From Psococerastis gibbosa (taxonomy: Eukaryota > Arthropoda > Insecta > Psocodea > Psocidae), in the NCBI GenBank assembly GCA_963971405.1, contig OZ020492.1, forward strand, positions 18,568,204 through 18,632,203: DNA of 64,000 nt, written 5' to 3'. Positions within the stretch are counted from its first letter, which is position 1, and every line of letters begins with the position of its first letter. A program made the translations under genes and the position numbers. Below are positions 10,331 to 20,990 of this stretch, piece by piece. The notes under the pieces are model-generated. The model did no database searches, was not told where the DNA came from, and saw only the letters and a program-made list of their open reading frames with translations.

Positions 10331-10619
10331 TATTGCTCGGAAAATGCGTAAAAAATGCGTATTATTAAATCCCTTACAAAAATCTGTCAATTTTAGAATT
10401 TTATTTTAAGGTTGCCAGGCATTAGCGCATAGCGTGCTGGTGCTGGCAGGTCGAGCAAACGGTAAACTCCCTCTACTCCTCAAAGTAAAAAATGTCAGCC
10501 AATTTGTATGTTAAAAAGTCTTATCTGCCATTGGTTACCCGCTTTAATTAACAGTTAGCTTACCATACGCGTTATCGGTTATCCTCCATAGACTGAGCGC
10601 ACTCTAAGCCAATGATTGT

Positions 10620-11042
10620 ACACTAGAATCCCGGCTGATGTGCTGTGGTCAAATGAACCATCTTAAAGCGCACTTCAAGCATTTCGTCAACTGCTATATA
10701 CTGAAGATGTCGGCCGCAGATGTTGATGAAACGTTTGCAATCCTGGCTCATGAGCCATGGTTCAATGGACCATCTTAAAGCGCACTTCAAACAATTCGAC
10801 AACCTGCACCGTAGATTTCTAATATAGTATCTTGTATGCATTCATGAGCCATGGTCAAATGGACCATTGTAAAGCGCATTCCAAATATTTCGTCAACTGC
10901 GCACTGTAAAGTTCAAATATTTTATTTTGAAGGCTCAGTCACAGCTTAGTTGCGGGAGTTGAGAGGTACGCAGCAGTGTCACAGAAGGTGTCGGCCGCAG
11001 ATGTTGATGAAACGTTTGCAAGTACGCCTTCTGATTCTACTG
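10620..11042. mobile_element. Family B element, rearranged copy 3
   Basis: Tips TAGAATCCCGGCTGATG (left) and TCTGATTCTACTG (right) enclose several repeats of the arm motif: GCCGCAGATGTTGATGAAAC occurs twice, and GACCATCTTAAAGCGCACTT-type sequence occurs two to three times. It appears internally duplicated relative to copy 2. Confidence 0.6.
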
Positions 11043-11813
11043 AATCTAACTTCGGCTTTGAAAGACTTTGTAATTATTCCAAGCCAAATGCCCACTGTTT
11101 CCGTCACAGGCAGTGCAATGCCTCAAATTCTGTGGTATTCATATGAGGAAAAAAAAAACATTTTATTGTTTCATGCCGTGAAAAACACTCATATATCGTG
11201 AGAGAACATTTGATTATTTTGAAGAATTCCAAGGTCAAAAATCCTGTCAAGAAAAAGAAGAATGGGGTTGAAAATGGCATGCGAGCCAACCTACCGGTAG
11301 AAACGTATCTATGTTATGTCCCGGAAATTTGTTTCCTGTAGGGTTATGAGATCCCCAGCACCACTTGCACTTATATATATGTTTCCTAGTACCCCTCAAA
11401 ATATATATTTATTTCGGTTAAAACCAATACATTTTCCACGAAAAAAATATTACAAATTATTGGGGTTAGCCACTGCAATGCTGCATGCTGAATATTTCAT
11501 ATATGAAAGATTTATTGGTTTCCCATTTTTACGTAAGTACAAGTACAGGTTATAGATGGTCGAAATTTTCGGTTTCGATATTTTGACAGATTTATAAGTC
11601 ATGGGGATAAACCCACTGGGTCGGTCATAGCCAAAAAAAACAAACATAAGAAACAAATAAATAACAGACAATTTTTCTTCTGTGAAACCTTTTCATCAAT
11701 CCTTCGATGTTTTAGGTGCTAAATAAATCAATGAAAACAAACAAGTTCCCTAAAGGGTTTATTTTTAGAGAAAATAATTTTTTGAAGAAATCATAGCAAT
11801 TATATCAATAGGA
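11043..11813. other. Intron 2 sequence without recognised features
   Basis: AT-rich. A short TCGAAATTTTCGGTTTCG segment at about 11570 recalls family D. No gene-like frame was found. Confidence 0.4.
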
Positions 11814-11965
11814 CATGTAGAGTAGTGGTAGTGACTCTGACTTTCAACCTGAAGGGTTGTTGGCTCGAGTCCCACACTTGCTACATTTTTTCTTCCGGGC
11901 CTTCCTAGTTGAGTGTAAGAGAGGGTTTCATAGCTCTAACTCAGCTAGGTTGGCTTAGTTATAGA
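11814..11965 (+). mobile_element. tRNA-derived SINE (family S2)
   Basis: The head reads AGAGTAGTGGTAGTGACTCT (A-box region), with GGCTCGAGTCCCACAC (B-box region) about 50 bases further on, like a degraded tRNA. The body GTGTAAGAGAGGGTTTCATA and then CAGCTAGGTTGGCTTAG is shared with 37450-37775. It is treated as a SINE rather than a tRNA gene because no clean acceptor-stem pairing is visible and a body follows. Confidence 0.6.
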
Positions 11966-12039
11966 ACAAAAAGGCATAATTTATTAATTATTTATTTATA
12001 ATAATCCATACCTCATTTCATTGCATGCCTTGCCATTAT

Positions 12040-12245
12040 AGTAGTGCTTTAGTCAGTCCAATCAAAACTGTGCAATTGCCCCATCAATCAATTCAGTCCT
12101 TTACGATAGGGAAAATCGAGGGAGCCAAAATGAAACCATAGACAATAATTTACCATAGAACTGAAAGAATTATTTAGTATGGTACCTAAACTCATTGTAC
12201 TTGATGAAAAGGAAAACGGGGTTCACTCGCACTGGTTTTCCATTT
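12040..12245 (+). repeat. Dispersed repeat (family O), copy 1
   Basis: Shares order and sequence with 62200-62345: CCATTATAG, then AAATCGAG, CAGCCAAAAT- or GAGCCAAAAT-type, ACAATAATTTACCAT, and GGTACCTA. The class is not recognised. Confidence 0.5.
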
Positions 12246-12604
12246 TTCGAATAAAAAAACCTATGTCTTGGTGTTTACTTTCTAACCATCTCGCACAGTG
12301 CCTGGCATCATGTTCATGTTCTAACCCTTTTTTCTTTACAGTACTATTAAAAAGACGTAACATGCATAAAGGCGCTTCGTTGAATTACCCGCAACGTCGT
12401 ACCCCAGGCTTGCTTAACTAAATTTTGAACTTGCAAATTTGCCAAATTTAATCAAAAACAGGGGTTCCTACGCAGGACTCTGACCTTTCGGCTTCATTCA
12501 TTTAAGGGGGCTCCCATCAACTTTCAATAGACATTCCTCCTGTAAATTGCAAATGGCAGCAACTTTCATGACGGTAACATGTGTTTACAATTGATAAAGA
12601 AATA

Positions 12605-12785
12605 AAGAAGGATTAATTCGGAGGTGACCAGGACTCGAAACGCACGTAGACTGACTGGTATAGTCTCAGCACGTTATCATGTCCCACTATTTTCCCCTGC
12701 CAACCCTGTGCACACTACCAAGTTTGCAGCAGTTTGGAACAAACTCTGTTCTGGTTGACTCAACTTGGTATGGCCGTTGGCGACT
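12605..12785 (-). mobile_element. SINE (family K), partial copy 2
   Basis: On the minus strand it contains the tRNA-like segment GGGACATGATAACGTGCTGA with GTTTCGAGTCCTGGTCACCT further on, and a CCAAGTTGAGTCAACCAGAA-type start. It matches parts of 43215-43510 and 47849-48139. Confidence 0.6.
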
Positions 12786-13087
12786 AAGTCTAAACAGTCT
12801 AAGTAAGTAAGTAGTAAGTAGTAAGTACGTCTAAACGAAAAAAAACATTCATCAATATTTAAACACGAATCATATGGGGAAATATATGATGGTATTGGGT
12901 GCGCATGAAAAGGGAGTGGAATGTAAGGCTGATAACACGCGGTCGCTCGGCAGACCGAGAAATCGGTGATCAATCAATTCATGGATGACAGAGGCTACTG
13001 CCGAGAAGGAATCGCCGCAGACTTTGGGTCCAGGTGTTGCTTTAGATTTTTATTTTCTTATTTATACTTATAGAGGTTATTTTTCAA

Positions 13088-13312
13088 TTTTTGTAAGGAC
13101 TTTAACAGGACCCAAGCCCATAGGTCCCTTGTCCAATGCCAACGACACCATGGATTTCGGAGATTGTTTGTATTGTTTCCGTATGCATTTTTGGCCATTG
13201 GCAAACTGGTATACGTTTTCGATGTCAACCTACACCGGCTACAACCGATTATGGACATGCTGATACAAGCTTACCATTAACGCAATGGAACAGGCGAAAG
13301 CATGACTTAACC
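13088..13312 (+). repeat. Dispersed repeat (family I), copy 1
   Basis: Runs from GGACCCAAGCCCATAGGTCC through TTGTCCAATGCCAACGACAC and TTTTTGGCCATTGGCAAACT to GATGTCAACCTACACCGGCT. At least eight copies in both orientations exist in the window (28250, 35015, 40210, 41915, 42355, 44280, 49905, 58375). No terminal repeats or tail were defined, so the class is unknown. Confidence 0.65.
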
Positions 13313-13354
13313 TGCAAGTACAGATACAAGTCCTTACATTTTATACTTACTGTA

Positions 13355-13629
13355 AGGAAAGCTTTGTGATTGTGATCGCATTTTGAGATACCAGGTTCCA
13401 AAAAAGTCTGTCTATCTGTTCGCCGATTTGTGGGCTAACTAGTCATTGGTCGAAATTTGGCATGTAGGTTAACAAAAATCAACCATATTTTTTAATTTTG
13501 GGCTAACTCAATTTTGGGGGGTTTACCGTAAAAACCTTAAAAACACTGTTTAGGGTTCCTGGGACCTCAAAGCGTGTAAATCCGTTGAAATCTCGAAATA
13601 GAAAAATTCGACCATCACAAAGCTTTCCT
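13355..13629. mobile_element. TA-flanked palindromic MITE (family D), copy 1
   Basis: TA dinucleotides at 13353-13354 and 13630-13631 flank inverted ends AGGAAAGCTTTGTGATTG and, from the right, AGGAAAGCTTTGTGATGG (16 of 18). The interior has GTCTGTCTATCTGTTCGCCG and GTTCCTGGGACCTCAAA. TA duplication and short inverted repeats fit a Tc1/mariner-type non-autonomous element. Related partial copies are at about 565-650, 21870-22115, 31595-31790 and 60590-60765. Confidence 0.7.
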
Positions 13630-13759
13630 TATACTAACGCATAAATTGGAAAACAATAAGCGTCGCTTAAATGATAAGTATCAGTCGTTGAATCGGCCTC
13701 AATGGCTAATTCCCGTCCCTTGTTGGCGCTCCCATGGTTAGATAGTTCTATCGACGGAG

Positions 13760-13850
13760 AGCAAAACAACATTCTAAAATTAGCTTGTTTACACTTTTAA
13801 TTCCATTTTAAGATTAAAAATAATCAGGCACCTCTCCGGTAAAACTCCCC
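13760..13850 (-). repeat. Family R repeat, partial copy
   Basis: On the minus strand it reads GATTATTTTTAATCTTAA, then ATTAAAAGTGTAAACAAGCT, matching 27440-27575 and 41528-41675. Confidence 0.5.
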
Positions 13851-13914
13851 CGCAGGCCAAAAGTTAGCCCCCCCCCCCTCATACACCCCCCCCCTGTGTC
13901 CGGATAGAAAGAAA

Positions 13915-14165
13915 GAAACCTGCTTGCTCCTGCTTCGTTCGTTCGTACTGCCTGCGCACCTGTAAGACCCAGTTGTACCTGAAGTATTAGAAAAACATGA
14001 ATATAGGAGGTTTTAATTCCGGGTTAAGATTAAAAATTATCGTATTGTAGGTAGTAGGCCTGCTGCTCGGTCTCTCGATGTTCCATTTCTCCCTCCCTCC
14101 TGCTTCGTTCGTACCTGTGTGCACATGTAGGACCCGGTTGTACCGGAAGTGTTAAAAAAACATAA
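13915..14165. repeat. Diverged direct repeat pair
   Basis: Two segments (about 13922-14010 and 14098-14165) share CTCCTGCTTCGTTCG, then TGTAAGACCC/TGTAGGACCC, CGGTTGTACC-type and TATAGGAGGTTTTAAT/TTTAGGAGGTTACTTT. A third partial copy is at about 15035-15092. The class is not recognised. Confidence 0.5.
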
Positions 14166-14400
14166 ATTTAGGAGGTTACTTTATATACACGAAACTACCC
14201 TGGAGAAAGGGGGTCCGGGGGGCTCCCCCGGAGAAAAAAAAAATGGGCCAAAATCAGTGAGAATTTACGCATTTTGCAATCAGTACAGTTGAGATTTTAC
14301 CGACGAATAAACCTACCACTGAGGGGGGCCCGGGGGTCTCCCACGGAGAAAGAGTTTGAAAAAATAGGTCTGAAGTATTGGGGTTTCAGCTTTTTGAGAA
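14160..14400. repeat. G-rich family E modules, two in tandem
   Basis: Modules GGGGGGCTCCCCCGGAGAAA and GGCCCGGGGGTCTCCCACGG lie about 113 bases apart, each followed by an AATAGGTCTGAAGTATTGGG- or AAATGGGCCAAAATCAGTGA-type stretch. This is the same internal periodicity as at 29755-30240. Confidence 0.55.
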
Positions 14401-15386
14401 ATATCTTTTTTGTGAAAGTACTTTTTCAATATGTTTATTATTATTATTTTTATTATGTGTTTCATGTGAAATAAGCACACCAAGAATTAATTTCCCTTTC
14501 GTTATTGTGGATACTACGCCTTTAGCCTCCATTTGTCACCAGAAATCCTGGGGAGGACCCCCCCCCCTATTTACGCCAATGATTTTCCCTCGCTCTTTCA
14601 ACGAGTTTTCCTAAAATTGTGTAACCTCAATACAGTAGAATCCGTTTATTAAGACTCCGTCTATATTGACCAACCGCCTATTATGACGAATTTTTCAAGA
14701 AAGTTTGGTTTCCATTATATATATAATGGGGGGGGGGGGGGGTCCGGACCCAAAACACGTGTCTGTAATTTGAAAGTTGAAACAGTTATTTATTCAAATT
14801 TATCTAATTTTATGTGTTTTTATTATTTCTTGTAACTTTTTTCCATTTTCAGCTAGTTTTTTTAATCATTGACTTTTCCACCAGTTTTCCCTCAAAATCT
14901 CTCTAGTTTCTTTAAATTTCCCTCAAAATTCCCTTTTCCCTTCCATTTCCCTTTAGTGCAGTGAATAAACGCGGATTTTCCCTAAAAAGGGAAATTTCCC
15001 TCAAAGATTTTTTCAAAGAAAATTTCGTACCTACTATGCAAATGTAGGACCCTGTTGTACCTGATGTATTAGTTAAACATAAATATAGAAGGTTAGAAAT
15101 ATATCTTGCTGCAATGAACCTTAGAAATCCATTGTTGTCAAGAAACTCAACTTAATTAGTAACTGAATCGCATCTCACAACAACAAGCAGCCTTGTCTTT
15201 CTAGACGGCATTGCCCAGTTTGAATTAGGTTCGATGAGCTGCGATATTTGAGAATGAAGTGCTGCAGATATGAAATCAATATAATTTAGCTCCGTCAACA
15301 TATAATAAAATTTTTCATTCTTTTCTCGCACAGGTGCATTTAAACTGCTTTTCATTGTAAGAAGATTTTACCATAATGTGGTAAAT
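14401..15386. other. Intron 2 sequence, no confident gene
   Basis: Contains a G-tract next to ATATATATAATGG at about 14720-14742 and two stretches of TTTCCCT-rich sequence at 14870-15005. A 67-residue open stretch on the minus strand (15152-15355) has no recognisable similarity or splice support and is not called. Confidence 0.4.
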
Positions 15387-15396
15387 ATATAGGTAT

Positions 15397-15995
15397 TCAC
15401 GTATCTGGGGGGAATAGTAACGGAAGATGGGCGAAGCAACAAGGAAATAAAGAATCGGTTATTCCTGGGGAGATTGGCATTGAATAAGAAGATGAAGATA
15501 TTTCAGTCTGGAAATATAACCCTTGACACAAGAAAATCTCTCCTCAAGTATCTTGTGTGGTGTATAATGATGTATGGGTGCGAAACATGGACCATAGCGG
15601 AAACTATGCGGAGCCAAATTGAAGCCTTCGAAGTGTGGTGCTATAGGAAAATGTTAAACATTACGTGGATGGACCGGGTAACCAATGAGGAAGTACTGCA
15701 ACGCATAGGGGAAGAGAGAAAAATTGGGGCATCTATTGCTAAGCGGAGAGCCAATTGGATCGGTCACACGTTACGCCACGATGGATTACTTCACACAATC
15801 TTGGAAGGGCATATGTATGGTTATGTCGCGATAGGCCGCCCGCGTGCTGAGTACTTGGACCAGCTGCTCAGAGATTTCAACTGCACGACCAACAGGGACC
15901 TAAAGAGGCTGGCCGAGGACAGAACGGAATGGAGGATCCGGAGCATGCTGCTGCAAACCAACCCCTAGTGGTTGTGCACCATAAGAAGAAGAAGA
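15397..15995 (+). mobile_element. Young 5'-truncated LINE, reverse-transcriptase C-terminus
   Basis: A perfect 10-bp target duplication ATATAGGTAT flanks it (15387-15396 and 15996-16005). The interior is open from the truncation point to a stop at 15966-15968. It encodes YLGGIVTEDGRSNKEIKNRL, then YGCETWTI, then IEAFEVWCYRKMLNITWMDR and TNEEVLQRIGEE, the familiar C-terminal region of LINE reverse transcriptases. A short 3' part ends in AAGAAGAAGAA. The clade is not certain. The unbroken frame and perfect duplication point to a recent insertion. Confidence 0.9.
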
Positions 15996-16098
15996 ATATA
16001 GGTATAGTAACTGGCTTAGCCTGAGCCGCGGTTTTGTTTACAAGGAATTCGTTCGGCATGCAGAAATTTCTGTGCTCCTGATACAACTATCCACTTTT

Positions 16099-16168
16099 CA
16101 TGGACGGATACAGGTTGGGGCAGGGGCGTAGGGGCCCCGTCCCCCAAAATGGGCTGGATCCGTCCCTG
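16099..16168. mobile_element. Very short hAT-like MITE (family G), internally deleted
   Basis: Ends are CATGGACGGATACAGG and, inverted at the right, CAGGGACGGATCCAGC. Flanks CCACTTTT and CCTCTTGT match at 6 of 8 positions. It is a 70-bp relative of the element at 34854-34994. Confidence 0.55.
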
Positions 16169-17039
16169 CCTCTTGTGACCCAATAATGACACGTGCCCGT
16201 GTTGCTGATTTGTTTGTTTTGCCTCAAAAGTGATCGGGAAAGGAAAATATGTGAGAGTGACTGAATATTCGAGAAAAGGTACTAAAGACAAATAAGAAGG
16301 GTAACTAGTCCGACATAAAAAATCAAAAATAAAACGTTGTTCAATGCCCATGGGGCTGATGATCAGCAGAGGGGGCTTTTCGGGATTCAACCTCCCCTCC
16401 CCAATTTTTTTTTGACTAACACTAGAACTCGATACATCGGACTAATGAGGCGACCGCTTTGGTAACCCTACGTGTGGCCTGACGTTGTGTGTTTAGAAAA
16501 CTCACTGTTTCACGTCGTCATTCACAAAATGTCCCGGTTCACCCCCAGGCGCCACATCGCCTAGGGGCGTCAATCGGACAAAATATAGACTACATGCATG
16601 TACTATGTAACAAAAAAATTTGAAAGTAAAACTAGTCAAACATTTTTAAAAAAAATACTGTAATTATTTGAATTTTATTGTGGGATTGGTGTTTATATAG
16701 GCAGCAGCCTATCTGCAATATTATTATATATTAATTGTATATAATTATATTATATTATATTATAATATTACATATACTTATTATATATGTATATATACTA
16801 TTATATATTATACATAATGTATACTCTTTGACATTTTCTCTATCGTTGCCACATGTAATAGGTCTTTCTCTGATTAAAAATTAATTTTAAAAAAAAACTG
16901 CAAGAACAACGACAATGTCTCAAGAGAGGCTGAGAGCCATATTTTGGTAATGGGCGCCCCACCCCGTCTATTAAGCAAATAAGATGGCAATTTAGTGCCC
17001 CCGTGCTCTTGTAGTGACTCACTTTTTTCCGCATATTTT

Positions 17040-17215
17040 TTCAAAAAATTCCCCACAGTGGGGACCCCTGGTCCTCCCTTGTCTACAATTATATACGTCG
17101 CCTGTAAAATCTGTTACTGTTATTAAAATGCATAAAAAAAACTGATGATTCCCCTGCGCGAGACCTCCGGGCCCCCCTTCAGGAGTCCCGAACCCTCAGG
17201 CACCTCAGATTCATG
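17040..17215. repeat. G-rich family E modules
   Basis: Module GGGGACCCCTGGTCCTCCCT and a second module GCGAGACCTCCGGGCCCCCC, ending CCCGAACCCTCAGGCACCTC, parallel to the end of the array at 29755-30240. The preceding 16170-17039 is AT-rich with TA-rich runs and no gene. Confidence 0.5.
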
Positions 17216-17880
17216 CCCCCTAATTTAAAAGCTGTAACCTTGTTTGCTAGTTTCTTAGCGCAAAAAAACCTGCTGTAAATACTCCTTGTTTAAGTGCGCA
17301 CGACTTTAACTAGGCAGTTTTACAACTATGAACACAGCAACTATGGTCTAAGGCTATAAACCTGCCCCCCCCCCCTTCCCTAGGTCTAGAGCAGGCTACG
17401 CCATTGGATGAACGAGAAGCTTTTTCCGAGTAAAAGCGTGCCGTTAGATCATTAACCACCTTTGAAATGTTATCTAACTGTTTATCAGCCCCATAGTTCC
17501 TTACTTTAAGAACCAACTTAATTCATTTCCCATAGCCCCCGAGTTAACTAAATTACGTAATTAACTATCATACCGCACTCATGGAATGATTTAAAATTGA
17601 CTGAATTTGTCCTATATTTCACGACTTTTCTCTTCGTTTCATCAGAATCCCACATGTGTACCCAATTTTCAATGTTAACAGTTCTTGCAATATCCAATAT
17701 TTATATACAGTATACCAAGCACGTTGCACTTACACCGCGATCTGCTGAGAAATCGTTCCAAAGCAAGCGACGCCAAACTGTTTAGGACGGTCCTTCGGTA
17801 CCCACGTTCCTCCAATGCACTTCCAATAACAGTTTGCCAAACCACAGACTCGACTGCCCATTATACTGCTCATATTTTCT

Positions 17881-18114
17881 GTGGGTTTTTTTTTGAAATC
17901 CCGTGTTTATGGGAACTGGAACTGTCCAAAGCCCCTACAAGATTTAAAGAACAATATCCAGGATAAAATTGGTAAGATAACGCCTGCTAAGCTTGAAAAA
18001 GTCATGAAAAACACCAAAAATCGGTATACTCAATGCATCGACAATAGGAGACGTCATCTAAATGATCTTCAAAACTATGTAAAAAAAAACTTTAAGTATG
18101 TACTTACGTTATAA
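17881..18114 (+). pseudogene. Tc1/mariner-type transposase C-terminal fragment
   Basis: The open frame gives FFLKSRVYGNWNCPKPLQDL, then KNNIQDKIGKITPAKLEKVM, then CIDNRRRHLNDL. This is the C-terminal pattern of many Tc1/mariner-superfamily transposases (LKSKVY...DLK..I...I....L..VM...R...CI...G.HL). The catalytic domain is not visible upstream, and no terminal repeats were found. It is therefore an old remnant inside esterase intron 2. Confidence 0.7.
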
Positions 18115-18289
18115 AACCATTTAAAAGTCTAGTCCATACAATGGGTTTTATCAATTTAAAAATAAAAATGAAATTATGCTGCAGCACCCTATGCACCCTA
18201 TGTGCATCCATTAAAGCGTCTACACATCAGAAATCGCGTTTACAGTATGGCTTAAGAGTGTACGTCCCGTATTTAATTTAATACTTATT

Positions 18290-18380
18290 ATTTTGCATTT
18301 AATTAACTAAGTAAGTTATTAAATATTTGGCTCATTTAAGTTGCATAAGACTACTTCATGCATCATATATTACGGTATTA
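18290..18380. repeat. Family P arm, partial copy
   Basis: AAGTTATTAAATATTTGGCT, then GACTACTTCATGCATCATAT, matches one arm of the palindromes at 7935-8345 and 49560-49800. Confidence 0.55.
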
Positions 18381-18832
18381 ATTAATTTTCCATAAGCTCC
18401 AAAATAGGCAGCTAATTTTTGGAAATTCGATGCCTGATACCATGATACTAACTACTCGTATCTATAAGTTGGACTACCTACGTAAACACTGAAGTTTACT
18501 TCAAATATGCAATATGCATCCTTACAATCACTCATATATGATAGAAATAACTTTCGAGATGGGACCAGTACAGTGAGTTGAATGGAATTGTCGTAAATGT
18601 CGAGAAAATATGAAAAATATTCTTTGAATGCAGTGCGGTGGTGCAAGGCAATAAATTAACATGAAAATAAAATGAGAGTTGATGTAAAATCGATTTTGGC
18701 GTTGCTTCACAAGCAAAACAATTAGGGTACGAATCGAAATACGCGTGACTTATAATAATTTACCATAATTTAACATATTTTCAACGAGTACTTCAGACGA
18801 AAGAGCTGTATTTAGAAACATCTCGTCTGCAT

Positions 18833-18838
18833 TTTATT
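18833..18838 (-). promoter_or_regulatory. Candidate polyadenylation signal of the GH43 gene
   Basis: AATAAA on the minus strand, 219 bases after the GH43 stop codon. It is the first canonical hexamer downstream, though AT-rich sequence makes chance occurrence likely. Confidence 0.4.
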
Positions 18839-19056
18839 TTATTGATTGAGTTAAAAACTAAATAATACGAAAGTTGCATATTATTATTTAATATTACACT
18901 TTTTCAACCCATAAAATTCGTTTCCTATTCGAGCAATGCATTTTTAAACAACAGGATATAAATATTAAAATAATTTAAATTTTACATTGTAATAATAGAT
19001 GTCATTCATTTATAACATGAATCTTAAAGACAATTTAACAAGTTATAACTCGTTAT

Positions 19057-19980
19057 TCAATCAGTCATATAAGGCCAACCATCTGCACCCCAAGCAACAG
19101 ATCTTACTGACATAAGTCTAGGAAACGAATTACAGACTTCTCCAGCTTTATACGCATGGAAAATCATAGCGTAATTAATTTCATCAACGTCTTTAACAAC
19201 GCTACAATGCCCAGGTCCGGCAAGTTCGTTATCAGTTACAAGAATAGGATCACCACGTTTTTCATACGGACCTAGCGGCTTCTTAGATCGAGCCACTCCA
19301 ACTGCGTATTTAGTTCCGCAATATTCGTTCCCAGAATAAAACATATAAAACAAATTGTCTCGCTGAATAAAAAATGGGCCTTCGATTATGTAACTTTCCC
19401 ATTCCAAATCGTTCCTCATAACTTCGTAGATAGGTTCACTGCTGACAAACGTCAAACCATCGTTTTCCATGAGTTGTCCAAACATCCATTCGCTGCCTTT
19501 CCAGACTAAATACAAATCCAGACCTGTATTTATAAGAGTTGCGTCTAAAACGTCTTGGGTTAAGTTCAAAACTAGTGGACGATCCAAAGCATGATAGGGG
19601 CCGGTTATATTTGTAGAATAAGCAGCACCAATTGCTAATCGTTTTGATTCTTTATCCCTGGTCGTGAAGTATACCCGAAATTGTCCTTCGCCGATAATAT
19701 GTATTTCTGGTGCCCAGTACTCAACGCTAGTGGACCAGACTGGTTTATTGGTATCACCGAAGACGTAGAAACCGGTTTCGTTCCAATTTTGCAAATCTGT
19801 GGAGACTCTTATTGGGAATTTACTTGGAGATTCGTTGTTGCTGGTTGTCACTGCGTAGTAAATACCGTTATATTTCACTACACCTGGGTCAGGGGTATCT
19901 TTGCCGTCCACAACTGGGTTTATGAAATGTCTGGCTGTACACAGATGGCATACTAGAGTTAGAAGGAAAAATTTCAACAT
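19057..19980 (-). CDS. Secreted glycoside hydrolase family 43 (five-bladed beta-propeller) enzyme
   Basis: A single-exon gene of 307 residues. Residues 1-16 form a signal peptide (MLKFFLLTLVCHLCTA). The rest matches GH43: the general base Asp31 in TPDPGVVKYNGIYYA, the pKa-modulating Asp146 in QDVLDATLI, the general acid Glu200 in YIIEGPFF, and His258 in AGPGHCSVV, which corresponds to the metal-binding His of many members. WAPEIH at residues 89-94 is also typical. The length equals one complete catalytic domain, with no carbohydrate-binding module. The family cleaves arabinan, xylan or galactan linkages; substrate cannot be assigned. It acts outside the cell, perhaps in the gut, by inference. 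It lies antisense within intron 2 of the esterase gene and has no introns, whereas its neighbours do. GH43 is mainly bacterial and fungal, so horizontal origin is likely but unproven. AAAATG gives a good start context. Confidence 0.92.
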   Translation of the reverse strand: MLKFFLLTLVCHLCTARHFINPVVDGKDTPDPGVVKYNGIYYAVTTSNNESPSKFPIRVSTDLQNWNETGFYVFGDTNKPVWSTSVEYWAPEIHIIGEGQFRVYFTTRDKESKRLAIGAAYSTNITGPYHALDRPLVLNLTQDVLDATLINTGLDLYLVWKGSEWMFGQLMENDGLTFVSSEPIYEVMRNDLEWESYIIEGPFFIQRDNLFYMFYSGNEYCGTKYAVGVARSKKPLGPYEKRGDPILVTDNELAGPGHCSVVKDVDEINYAMIFHAYKAGEVCNSFPRLMSVRSVAWGADGWPYMTD

Positions 19981-20019
19981 TTTGGTTCAGTGATAGAAAA
20001 CTGACTAAATGTTTTTAAG

Positions 20020-20057
20020 TACCTGAAACTGTTTACTTGGCAATAATATTAATATCA
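20020..20057 (-). promoter_or_regulatory. Possible core promoter of the GH43 gene
   Basis: On the minus strand a TATTAATA sequence (about 20047-20054) is followed roughly 25-30 bases later by TTTCAGG, an initiator-like motif, about 45 bases before the ATG at 19980. The sequence is AT-rich, so this may be chance. Confidence 0.25.
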
Positions 20058-20254
20058 AGATAGACCTAATATGATTGTTACTGAAAGTAGTGTCTATTGT
20101 GGGGTAATTACAATTATAGCTATCTTATCGCCCATTGAAGATAGGTAATCAATTTAAATGCTTAGGTAACTACATGAAATCGACTTGCCCTACCATGGGA
20201 TGCCTGTTTAGCGCTTTGTAGTTTGTACCTTTTCCTTATTTGGGTCGAGCAGTG

Positions 20255-20470
20255 TTACGGGCCAGTCCAGCTGGTAGAGAGCTGGGCTGTAAAACGGAAA
20301 AGTGAGGTTCGAGACTCAAATGAAAAGGAAAAGAAATTCCGCCAGCCCTGGCACTACCTAATGGGTATATAATCTTCAACGGTAGAAAAAACGCGGCTGC
20401 TCGGCATGTTGCTGACCCCAACATCTCCAATAGAGGGGTGGTCAAGAGAGAGGACCCTCTACCAGCCCAG
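20255..20470 (+). mobile_element. SINE-like repeat (family S3), best copy
   Basis: The tRNA-like head is CCAGCTGGTAGAGAGCTGGG (A-box region), with AGTGAGGTTCGAGACTCAA (B-box region) about 45 bases downstream. The body follows with AAATTCCGCCAGCC, AACGCGGCTGCTCGGCATGT and GAGAGAGGACCCTCT. It lies just upstream of the GH43 gene. Confidence 0.6.
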
Positions 20471-20844
20471 AAATAGTTAATTCGTTTTGTTATTCAAAAT
20501 ATTGTATATCAGTAACTGAAGAGAAAGGGCGGAATTGAGCGGTAAGCAAGCAGCAGTTCCGGGAATATCGGATGAATTGGAACCCTTTTTTGGAGTGACA
20601 TTGCAATAAATTAATACAGTATATTTGCATTTAGTGTTAGATTACAAGCAAGAAAATGTATTAGTGAGATATTGGAATCGCCAACAAGAGATAAAATTAG
20701 ACCATTTTAATCCAGATCATTCGACAAAATAAACAAAATTCACAATCAAAATGTTTTAGGAATGAATTAAGAAAATTGGACATATGTGGATTTTTGTAAT
20801 GATGAAGTTTTTATTTTTATTTTTATAAAAGATTAATCACATAC

Positions 20845-20990
20845 AAACAATTTAATGAATGTATCCGATTGACCTCCTCAGTCGCCTCTTTAGGTTAGTG
20901 CCCGTGTTGAGTTACGACACGTCTCCGATCGCATGGCGGGTAATGACTTGCACAAGTGCAAGCACGTTACCACCTGGCAATCGAAGTCGA
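20845..20990 (-). mobile_element. SINE-like repeat (family J), copy 2
   Basis: The sequence matches 8355-8515 and 51237-51395 (AATGTATCCGATTGACCTCC, then ACGTCTCCGATCGCATGG). Confidence 0.55.

Noticed and set aside
11814-11890. tRNA gene
   Set aside because: tRNA-like, but it is followed by a shared SINE body and has relatives at 37.7 kb, so it is a tRNA-derived SINE head.
15152-15355. 67-codon minus-strand frame as an exon
   Set aside because: No recognised similarity and no clear splice sites at its borders.
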